Origin: Planctomycetota bacterium
GTDB taxonomy: Bacteria > Planctomycetota > Planctomycetia > Planctomycetales > Planctomycetaceae
Direction: 5' to 3'
Assembly: GCA_027618475.1 (NCBI GenBank)
Contig: JAQCEJ010000020.1
Coordinates: forward strand, 1-64,000
DNA length: 64,000 nt
Shown: positions 57,150 through 64,000 of the stretch, in pieces
How positions within the stretch are numbered: position 1 is the stretch's first letter
Layout: each line of letters begins with the position of its first letter
Position numbers and translations under genes: made by a program
The notes under the pieces: generated by a model
Told to the model about the DNA's origin: nothing
Database searches by the model: none
The model's input: only the letters and a program-made list of their open reading frames with translations

Positions 57150-57530
57150 CTAACAGCCTGACTTGCGGGACATGGAAAGTATTGTTTCCAACTCATCCAC
57201 TACATTATTCAACCACTGACGCAGGCATTTGAGAGAACAGTACTGAAGATCAAACTGGTCGCTTTGAAGGTCGGCGACGATGTTTGCATCAACGCTGTCT
57301 GACATGTCCGAACTAACTCCGTGAAAACCGATGTGGAATAACGACTCGACTCGGAGGTCACGAGCGTCGACGCTGTCGCCATTTTCGTCAACCCTTAATG
57401 CACCGGATGATAAGTATGCAATGCAGTTGGATTCTTTGAACGCCGTTCCACAGACGGGACACTCTGGAATGTGGGGAAACCATGGGGAATCATCATACTG
57501 TAAAAGTGGATGAGAAAGCGGTGCCATCAT
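57150..57530 (-). CDS. Small zinc-ribbon-like protein of unknown function
   Basis: A 126-residue protein. A CPVCG near residue 25 and YCSLKCL near residue 97 provide four cysteines spaced as in treble-clef or zinc-ribbon proteins. The intervening region is acidic. Tandem ATGs at 57530 and 57527 follow GGGGAA. No family is recognised; the reading frame is supported by the cysteine pattern only. Confidence 0.55.
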   Translation of the reverse strand: MMAPLSHPLLQYDDSPWFPHIPECPVCGTAFKESNCIAYLSSGALRVDENGDSVDARDLRVESLFHIGFHGVSSDMSDSVDANIVADLQSDQFDLQYCSLKCLRQWLNNVVDELETILSMSRKSGC

Positions 57531-57609
57531 TTGATTCCCCAAAGATGAGCCGGGCATTGGGAACGACTTTTGGTCATGGTCACGCTACGACAACAAGGAG
57601 ATCCCTTTG

Positions 57610-57646
57610 CCGAGGTCTGCAACCTCGGTCCGGCCTCAGAGAGGCC
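57610..57646. repeat. Tandem intergenic hairpins
   Basis: Two adjacent palindromes: CCGAGGT-CTGCA-ACCTCGG (57610-57628) and GGCCTC-AGA-GAGGCC (57632-57646). They lie between the zinc-ribbon gene and the J-like gene end and look like a small dispersed unit rather than a terminator, as no T run is present. Confidence 0.45.
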
Positions 57647-57669
57647 AGCTACAATAGAACGGCAAACTA

Positions 57670-58698
57670 TCACTTCTTCCGCAACGCGAACCAGTACGTT
57701 CCCACGCCGATGACGGCGAAGACTGTCAGGATGTACGAGCTGTAGGCCCACGACTGCGGCAGAACGAGCGTTTTCATCACGAACTGGTCGACGACGACCG
57801 AGCCGATGATCGCCCAGCACGAGAACAGAAGCTCCATCATAAATTTCTGTTCGGAGTCGGCAGCCGGCGCATCGGCGGATTTCTTTGCGGTCTTTTCTTT
57901 CGGCTTGTTGACCGGTTTTCCCGTCTTGCCCGACTTCGTCTTCGTGTCGGCTGCCGATTCGCTCCGGGCACCGGGGGCGTAATATTTGGCGATCGCCTGG
58001 TTGATCGCGAGCGGAGAGGCGATGACCGCGCGCAGATGAGTTCCGAAACGGACCCGCAAATCTTCTTCGAGATGATGATCGGGTTCGTCCGAGCAGGCGA
58101 CGAGCAGCATATCGTCGTCGATGAACAACGGCAAAAATGAATGTTGCTTCACCAGCTGGCGCGGCACCTGGTCGAGAACCGAATCGTCGGGAAGCATATC
58201 TTCAATTTCGAGATACGAACGTCCCAGTTCGACGGCGAGCGCCTTCGTCGCCGTTTCGATGTCGGTCATTTTCATCTGCACGGCGGCATCGCGAAGCGAT
58301 AATCCCCGTTTATCGGCAAAATCTTCGAGTTCTTTGGCCTGCGCCCGTTCGATGATCCCCCAATCCTGCAGCACTTTCGCAAGCGGCTTGCGGCCGAGCA
58401 CATCTTTCGCAGCCTCGTCGAATTCGCGTCCCTGACTTTCGTCGTACTCTTGCTTCCGCTCGGGATCTGTCAGACAGAGCATCGCTTTCGCCAGCTCGTT
58501 GAGCAGATCCTGCGATTGCAGATAGTAGTTACCCGTCGCATATTTGCGAACGTGGGCGTTGAGCTTTTTGTAGTTCTTGCGAATCTTCTCGACATCGTCT
58601 TCGAACTGCACCAGGCGCAACAACTGGTAATGATCGGGCGGACGATCCCCTTCCGGGATGCCTAACCACTCCTTGTAGACATCAATTTCGGTCGTCAT
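57670..58698 (-). CDS. J-like / MshEN-domain membrane protein
   Basis: A 342-residue protein. Residues 20-95 resemble a degenerate J-domain (DHYQLLRLVQFEDDVEKIRKNYKKLN and LNELAKAMLCLTDPERKQEYDE) but the HPD motif needed to stimulate Hsp70 is absent. Residues 100-235 form a GspE N-terminal (MshEN) domain (GRSYLEIEDMLPDDSVLDQVP). A Lys/Ala-rich linker is followed by two membrane helices near residues 285 and 315. It lies 117 bases downstream of a truncated Hsp70 gene on the same strand, which suggests they work together. Confidence 0.75.
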   Translation of the reverse strand: MTTEIDVYKEWLGIPEGDRPPDHYQLLRLVQFEDDVEKIRKNYKKLNAHVRKYATGNYYLQSQDLLNELAKAMLCLTDPERKQEYDESQGREFDEAAKDVLGRKPLAKVLQDWGIIERAQAKELEDFADKRGLSLRDAAVQMKMTDIETATKALAVELGRSYLEIEDMLPDDSVLDQVPRQLVKQHSFLPLFIDDDMLLVACSDEPDHHLEEDLRVRFGTHLRAVIASPLAINQAIAKYYAPGARSESAADTKTKSGKTGKPVNKPKEKTAKKSADAPAADSEQKFMMELLFSCWAIIGSVVVDQFVMKTLVLPQSWAYSSYILTVFAVIGVGTYWFALRKK

Positions 58699-58815
58699 GA
58701 AAAGTCCAGAGTCGAGAGGATCGGTTGGTCGGCGATTCGAACGTCAATGAATCGGGCCAGCGCTCCGCGATGCGTTACGGCTAACCGGTAGAGCGCGTTA
58801 CGTACGTTTATCGTT

Positions 58816-60393
58816 TTATTCGACCGTATATTCTTTGGCGAGCTTTTCGAACGCCGTTATACCTTGATTGTCGAGCCCCGAATCGCGTTTGATTTCGATA
58901 TGAGCCGAACGGTTACTTCGAACTTCGCGAGCGGCAACCGTAATGCGTCCGTTGGCATCGTAACTGTAAGTGAGCTCGACAGGCGAACCGGCGGGCAGCT
59001 CTGCAGGAAGATCGGAGATCACGAAATCGCCGATCACCGAACAGGCATTGGGATCGGGGACTTCCCCTTCAAGAACCCAAATGTGAATCCGCTGCTGATT
59101 GTGGCTGGTCGTCACGAACTGCTGCTTATAACTGTAAGGAATCGTCGTATTGCGCGGGATCATGATGTGGTTGATCTTACGCGTCTTGTCATTGGGGTCG
59201 CTGATCTTCACGCCCAGCGAGTGCGAATTGACTTCGTATGTCTGTACCGACATCAGCCGTTTGATCACCGATTGAGCCATGCGGCCTTCGCCCCCCGTCA
59301 GACGGGCTTCGAGAATCGCCGCGTGAATCGCCGCACCGTGGGCCACGGCTTCATCCGCCGGCAAATCGCGTGTCGGCGCACGTCCGGTCGATTCCTTGAG
59401 CATAACTTCCACGAGCGGCATGTACGTCGAACCGCCGACGAGTACCACTTCGTCAAGTTCGCCATGATTGAGATTGGCCTGCTGCAACACGAGTTCGGTG
59501 GTATCTCGGGTTCGCTGCATCAGGTCGGCCGTCATCCGTTCGAAGTCTTTGCGCGTCAGAGAGACCGTCAGCGTTTTACCTTCGTGATACACGGTAATCG
59601 GCACCTGTAGCGACTTGCTGAGTAACCGCTTGGCGTCTTCGCAATCCTGCGTGATCTCACGTAGCTTGACGTTGTCCTCCCGCGGATCGGAACCGAATTT
59701 CTGTTTGAACTGTTCGGCGACGTGATCGACGATTCGCCGCGACCAGTCGAGACCGCCTAGCATTACGTCGCCGTCGGTCGCGAGAACGCGGAAGTGTGTC
59801 GGGTCGTATCGGACAGCGGTCACGTCGAAGGTTCCTCCCCCGAGATCGTAGACCAGAATGTTCTTTTCTTTGGACATCTTATCTTCTCGGCCGAGTTCGC
59901 CCTTTATCCAGGCGTAGGCCAGCGTCGCAGCGGTCGGTTCGTTAATAATGTCGATGATGTTCAGACCGGCGATGCGTCCGGCATCTTGCGTCGCTTTGCG
60001 TCGAACGTCGTTGAAGTAATACGGCACGGTGACCACAGCATTGGCAATCGTCCCGACACGTTTTTCCGAATCCTGTTTCAGTTTTTTAATAATCAAAGCG
60101 GAGATGAATTCTGGGGTGAGCTTCTTGTCCTGGTAGACGACGAAATAGTTTTTGTTGCCCATCTGCCGTTTGATCGCTTCGATGACCCGTTCGGGTTCTT
60201 CTTGCGCGATTCGATCGTAAGTCGGCCCGACGACGATATGCCCGTCTTCCCCGAGTAACACGACCGACGGAGTAATCGGACGGTTTTCGGCGTTTCGCAG
60301 CGACTCGGGAACGCCGTTGGAATTCAGTTGTGCCATCGTGGAATACGTCGTACCCAAGTCGATACCGACTGTCGCCCCTTCGAGAAAATTCAT
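58816..60393 (-). CDS. Hsp70 family protein, shortened C-terminus
   Basis: A 525-residue DnaK-like protein. The nucleotide-binding domain is complete: VGIDLGTTYSTMAQ, ILVYDLGGGTFDVTAV and VVLVGGSTYMPLVEVML. The substrate-binding beta domain is present in part (NHIMIPRNTTIPYS, DANGRITVAA), but it stops about 110 residues before a standard DnaK and lacks the helical lid. It is therefore a paralogue rather than the housekeeping chaperone. AAGGTAGATCC precedes the ATG at 60393. Its downstream neighbour carries a J-like domain. Confidence 0.9.
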   Translation of the reverse strand: MNFLEGATVGIDLGTTYSTMAQLNSNGVPESLRNAENRPITPSVVLLGEDGHIVVGPTYDRIAQEEPERVIEAIKRQMGNKNYFVVYQDKKLTPEFISALIIKKLKQDSEKRVGTIANAVVTVPYYFNDVRRKATQDAGRIAGLNIIDIINEPTAATLAYAWIKGELGREDKMSKEKNILVYDLGGGTFDVTAVRYDPTHFRVLATDGDVMLGGLDWSRRIVDHVAEQFKQKFGSDPREDNVKLREITQDCEDAKRLLSKSLQVPITVYHEGKTLTVSLTRKDFERMTADLMQRTRDTTELVLQQANLNHGELDEVVLVGGSTYMPLVEVMLKESTGRAPTRDLPADEAVAHGAAIHAAILEARLTGGEGRMAQSVIKRLMSVQTYEVNSHSLGVKISDPNDKTRKINHIMIPRNTTIPYSYKQQFVTTSHNQQRIHIWVLEGEVPDPNACSVIGDFVISDLPAELPAGSPVELTYSYDANGRITVAAREVRSNRSAHIEIKRDSGLDNQGITAFEKLAKEYTVE

Positions 60394-60705
60394 GGATCTA
60401 CCTTCGTATAACGGTGCCAGTGCATTTTGAACGTGAAACCAGAGACTTGAATCGACACTACGCCCTGCCGACCCTCACCGCGCGAAACAGTAGAGCGAAC
60501 TGCCACCTTGTCGCCGTGAAGGGTAAGAACAACATCGTGTCGAGGAGATACGTATCTTCGCTATTCTGCCAGCAGAGATGAATGGAATCAAGCCTCCCCA
60601 CCATAGGGGAAAGGAACTCGCAGGAAATCTCTGCTCGTCTTTACGATCGGGAGAAGTCCGCGAAGAGGATCTTCTTGAGAGGCCGTCTTCAATTCTCAAC
60701 AGTAA
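60394..60705. other. Intergenic region
   Basis: 312 bases between the Hsp70 start and the esterase stop, both on the minus strand. It should hold the Hsp70 promoter. No hairpin or convincing frame is seen. Confidence 0.5.
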
Positions 60706-63480
60706 TTACCGCGAGACGTTCGCCGTTGTTGTGCTGGGAGGAGACTCGGCACGCGCTTGATACAGTCTTGGAGAGTCGCCAGGATTTTTCGAGAAGAATT
60801 CGACGTGACACCCGGTGGGAAGTGTAAATTTCTGATTGGCCCCCGCCGTCGAACTGCGGTATCCGAGAGGCGTCGCACCGTCGAAGACATGCGATTTTCC
60901 CGGTTCCAACGTATACGGTCCTCCCCACGCGGTATATGTCCCCTTCACTTCGTAGACCAACGGGATATTGCTGCCGTTTGTCACACGGGTTTTCGGCGTA
61001 GTGAACTCGGCGGCAAGAAAGCGGCCTCGATGCTGCAGCGCGTTCAACCGGAGTTTCGCGAAACCGAAATCGACATCGGGGACGGCACTCTCGCTGGCTG
61101 GTCCCTCTTGTGTCCAGTTCTTCCATCCCGTCTGTAACCAGCCGGCCAGCTGCTCGACATTCAATTGAGGGTCGCTCGGTTCGTATCCCTCCACAAAATG
61201 CCCCGTTGGCTGCAACGTCGCATCGCCGACCCAATCCAATTTCAGTACGCGATGTGAATGGGTCGGTTCGATCAATCCTAATACGGTCGTTTGTGAGAGA
61301 TCGAAATTCAACACGGCCACTTTCTGCCAGGGAGATGCGGTATCGGTCCGCAACGAAAGCTGCCAGACAAGACTCGGAACGCCGATTTGCAATCCGATTT
61401 CGGACGTCGGCGTCACGGTGTTCGTCGGCGGCGTAGCGGCCGCTTCACCGGGAGCCTGTGCAGCGACGGCATCATCGGGATTATTCGCCGGTTCGGTCGA
61501 CGCAGCCGCGGGTGCGGGGGCAGGATCGGTCATGGTCATATTCAATGGTCGAGTGAGGATCAGCTCTGAACGAATCTCGACATCATTGGCATATCGCTTG
61601 AGATCGGGGATCGCCTCGGCGAGCGTATCGTACGACGACAGCTCGGCAAACGGTTCGCGAGGAATATCCTGCACATGAATGTGTGCCACCTCGCGTTTGA
61701 CGAGCAGATTGGTCAACGGTTCGAGAATCTGGGGCTGTATCATCAACTCGAGTTCTTCACTGCGACTCAAGTCGCGTGCCGGCGGTCCCTGCAACTCGAC
61801 GGTTGCTAGCGGTTCGCGGGTTTCTCCCGTTGTGACATCGGATGCGGAAATCCCGAATACCAGCGACACTCCTTTTTCGTCGCACGAGGCATCGGTCGGA
61901 AACAGCCGAACCTGTGGGCGATAAACGGGGAGCGGCCAGACGTTGTCAAGCAGTTCTGACATGTCGTCGAACACGAGTTGTTTTTCAAGTTCTTCGATCA
62001 GCCCGGGGACGACTGTGAGAACTTCTCTTTCGATCTGGTCTTTGCGCCCGTACAAACCATCCACCAGACCGCTGGAGACTCGGCCTGAGGTCATGCCGAT
62101 ACCGCGTGTCGAGACTCCTTGCGGGCCGGAGACGTACCAGTTGTCCTCAGGAATATCGAAGCGTTGGGCGACGAGTTCAAGCCGCAGGCGACGATCTTTG
62201 ACATAAGGTCGAACGTCGAAACTGATCCAGACCGGGCGATTATGTCCAATGATGATCTCGATCGGACCGGCCGACGCCGACTTGCCGCTTCCATTCACAT
62301 AGGTCGAGCCGATGGTGAGATTGGCATTTTCGAGACCGAGTTGAATATTCAGCCGCCCTTCTCGGTAAGCCTGCACGCGGGCGCGAGACAGCGTTGCGTT
62401 GTAGCTTAAGTCGGTAAACGACACACTGAAGGACCGCCCTTCGGCTGTTGTGCTCGTGTTGATGTCGTCGATCGTTCCGGTCAGCATGTCGGGACGGACC
62501 AGACGAGGAACCGAGTCGCCAATCGCTTTGAGCGACTGATTGCCGATTCGCACTCCCACCGCGTTGGGGATCTCCAGTGCCGGCTCGAACGGCATACCGG
62601 TTTGCGATTTCGTATCGAGCGTGCGAACATCGCTCGCCGCCAGCGTCGCAGGAGCATGCGGAGCGGACGCGGGATCGAGCATCCACTTCAGAAGATCGGG
62701 GTATGCGTAGGCGACTTTCCACACGTCGTGGCCAGAGCCGGTGACTTCGGTAAATTTCGGTGAACCGCCGGCGGCATTGACGGCGGCGATCATTTGACGA
62801 GAGGCTTCAACCGGGACGACCGAATCGTCATCGCCATGAAACGCCCAGATCGGGACCGATTTCAACTTTTCGGCAGAGGCAGGATCGCCCCCGCCGGAAA
62901 GCGGAACCACGGCATGCCAACGTTCAGGATCGGCAGCGGCAAGACTCCAGACTCCATAGCCCCCCATCGACCAGCCGGAGAGGACTTCGCGCTTCGTATC
63001 GACCGCGTAGTTCTTTTCGACCTCCTCGAGAATTTTCAAAGCCCGCTCGGCATCGGGACTCCCGGCATTCCACGCCGGGAGTATGCGTCCTTCGGTGTCT
63101 TCGTTTTGCGGAAAGACGACGATAAACGGATACCCGTCGGGACGGGCCGCGACAATAGGGCCCAAGCCGACGGTCATCGGCAATCGACCGTCCCGGCCGC
63201 GCTCACCTGCCCCATGCAGAAACAACATCACCGGCCAGCGCTGGTTCGCGTTGTAATTCGACGGAAGATAAACGACGTACTTGTGAGCCCCTTGTTCGTC
63301 GTTAAACGTGTGCGTGAGGAAACCGGTCCGCTGTTGTGCAACTGCGACCGTTCCCCAACTCATAATCAACGCGATGCAGAGAATCGGAATCAACGCCGTG
63401 AGGAACGATACAATACCTGTCGAATATAGACTCGCTGCAAGACGAAGCTTGGGACTGTCGGCGACCGATCGTTGCGTCAT
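60706..63480 (-). CDS. Large exported esterase/peptidase of the alpha/beta-hydrolase fold
   Basis: A 924-residue exported protein. A hydrophobic N-terminal segment (residues 25-48) ends in VAVAQ. Residues 55-290 form the hydrolase: LFLHGAGERGRDG, the elbow GWSMGGYGVW, HGDDDSVVPVE for the acid and GSGHDVW for the His. This part resembles secreted feruloyl/acetyl esterases and PHB depolymerases. The remaining 630 residues, including an Ala/Pro-rich linker near 690 (PAPAPAAASTEPANNPDD), are unrecognised and may bind polymer. The ATG at 63480 has GGGGAG upstream. Confidence 0.8.
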   Translation of the reverse strand: MTQRSVADSPKLRLAASLYSTGIVSFLTALIPILCIALIMSWGTVAVAQQRTGFLTHTFNDEQGAHKYVVYLPSNYNANQRWPVMLFLHGAGERGRDGRLPMTVGLGPIVAARPDGYPFIVVFPQNEDTEGRILPAWNAGSPDAERALKILEEVEKNYAVDTKREVLSGWSMGGYGVWSLAAADPERWHAVVPLSGGGDPASAEKLKSVPIWAFHGDDDSVVPVEASRQMIAAVNAAGGSPKFTEVTGSGHDVWKVAYAYPDLLKWMLDPASAPHAPATLAASDVRTLDTKSQTGMPFEPALEIPNAVGVRIGNQSLKAIGDSVPRLVRPDMLTGTIDDINTSTTAEGRSFSVSFTDLSYNATLSRARVQAYREGRLNIQLGLENANLTIGSTYVNGSGKSASAGPIEIIIGHNRPVWISFDVRPYVKDRRLRLELVAQRFDIPEDNWYVSGPQGVSTRGIGMTSGRVSSGLVDGLYGRKDQIEREVLTVVPGLIEELEKQLVFDDMSELLDNVWPLPVYRPQVRLFPTDASCDEKGVSLVFGISASDVTTGETREPLATVELQGPPARDLSRSEELELMIQPQILEPLTNLLVKREVAHIHVQDIPREPFAELSSYDTLAEAIPDLKRYANDVEIRSELILTRPLNMTMTDPAPAPAAASTEPANNPDDAVAAQAPGEAAATPPTNTVTPTSEIGLQIGVPSLVWQLSLRTDTASPWQKVAVLNFDLSQTTVLGLIEPTHSHRVLKLDWVGDATLQPTGHFVEGYEPSDPQLNVEQLAGWLQTGWKNWTQEGPASESAVPDVDFGFAKLRLNALQHRGRFLAAEFTTPKTRVTNGSNIPLVYEVKGTYTAWGGPYTLEPGKSHVFDGATPLGYRSSTAGANQKFTLPTGCHVEFFSKNPGDSPRLYQARAESPPSTTTANVSR

Positions 63481-63700
63481 AACTCTTCTCCCCGGATGAG
63501 TGGTCTCGCGGCAAATGCGAGAGCAACGATTTAAGCGACTAAAGCTCAAACCGTGCTCGATCAAGAGTCATTCTTGTGGCCGGAACGACAGCTGTCAACA
63601 GGTGCGCTCGAACACAATCCGTATCAACTCGTGAATCGGATCGAAGAACTCAAATGCCACGCGGCGGGACACGTGTCGCCGATTCGGAATTACGTCGGAA

Positions 63701-64000
63701 TTACGAACGAACCTGATGCTGTCTCAGCCATGACCGGGCCCGGCTGAGAATCGGGCCGATCGTGTTCATGGGGATTTGCAGTTGTTCGCTGATCTGACGA
63801 TAGGTTCGCCCTTCGAGATGATACTGACGGACAACCTCGGCGTCAGCATCGGGAAGAGCGTCGAGCATCAATCGGACCGTTTCGCGGTCTTCAATGCGAG
63901 AATACTCTCCCATTTCTTCTTCGGCTTCGGGAATCGCATGAATCGAATTTCCAGCCGCAACGGTCGTATCGTACTTCTTTCGTGCGGCCATTTCCCGAAT
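63701..64000 (-). CDS. Sigma-70 family RNA polymerase sigma factor (5' end beyond window)
   Basis: The last 99 codons of a sigma factor. Region 4 is clear: LPDADAEVVRQYHLEGRTYRQISEQLQIPMNTIGPILSRARSWLRQ, read in parts, forms the -35-binding HTH typical of ECF-type sigma factors. The Met codon at 63991 is probably internal, as the frame runs on to the window edge (residues I-R-E before it), so the start lies outside. Its regulon is unknown. Confidence 0.85.
   Translation of the reverse strand: MREMAARKKYDTTVAAGNSIHAIPEAEEEMGEYSRIEDRETVRLMLDALPDADAEVVRQYHLEGRTYRQISEQLQIPMNTIGPILSRARSWLRQHQVRS

Noticed and set aside
1-64000. rRNA, tRNA, CRISPR array or prophage
   Set aside because: No regularly spaced direct repeats, no tRNA-like cloverleaf that I could recognise by eye, no rRNA stretches, and no integrase, terminase or capsid genes. 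A tRNAscan or CRISPR search was not possible, so a single missed tRNA cannot be excluded.

Overview
The window looks like chromosomal DNA of a planctomycete. Supporting features are a Gram-negative lipid A pair (lpxD-lpxI), a PmoA/DUF6807-type protein, a Tat-exported Gfo/Idh/MocA oxidoreductase, a DUF3500 protein, PQQ-type propeller and large secreted hydrolases, many short monocistronic units on both strands, and GC-rich hairpins between genes. No rRNA, tRNA, CRISPR array or integrase was found. The taxonomic call rests on gene content only.

Layout. 1-11.9 kb: secreted alkaline-phosphatase-like protein, RraA-family protein, TPR protein, lipoprotein, mnmG, secreted isochorismatase-fold hydrolase, methyltransferase, universal stress protein, a 165-bp nested palindromic element, a sodium:amino-acid symporter with an unusual insertion, and an FHA-LuxR regulator. 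12.4-19.1 kb: an iron-sulfur island with a SufR-like regulator, a lone nuoB, sufC, sufB, sufD and a Rieske-SufT fusion. 19.4-32.4 kb: DUF3500 protein, sugar isomerase-like protein, HTH-PTS IIA fusion, HAMP membrane protein, hydrolase plus LmbE-type deacetylase, PP2C phosphatase, lpxD-lpxI, aroH, a lipoprotein-like protein and a large membrane protein. 32.5-45.9 kb: zinc metalloprotease, sigma-54 response regulator, ABC-2 permease, PQQ-propeller protein, DCC-family protein, VWA protein and an LplT-PlsC-acyl-ACP-synthetase fusion. 49.2-64 kb: enolase-superfamily protein, ATP-grasp protein, PmoA-family protein, response regulator, Gfo/Idh oxidoreductase, DUF2071 protein, a truncated Hsp70 beside a J-like/MshEN membrane protein, a large esterase, and the 3' part of a sigma factor gene.

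The most notable locus lies at 45.96-48.3 kb on the minus strand and reads as an undescribed retron. A promoter-like sequence is followed about 8 nt after its predicted start by an 18-nt arm (a1). Two small hairpins, a long 17-bp hairpin and the matching arm (a2) come next, then a reverse transcriptase carrying the retron hallmarks NAxxH, YADD and VTG. Ten bases later a multi-pass membrane protein gene begins and may be the effector. The arms pair fully (16 Watson-Crick, 2 G-U) only when read from the minus strand, the strand of the RT.

The SUF island encodes a SufBCD scaffold, a likely [Fe-S]-sensing repressor and a SufT-type maturation factor fused to a Rieske domain. It has no cysteine desulfurase (SufS) or sulfur carrier (SufE/SufU), so those must be encoded elsewhere.
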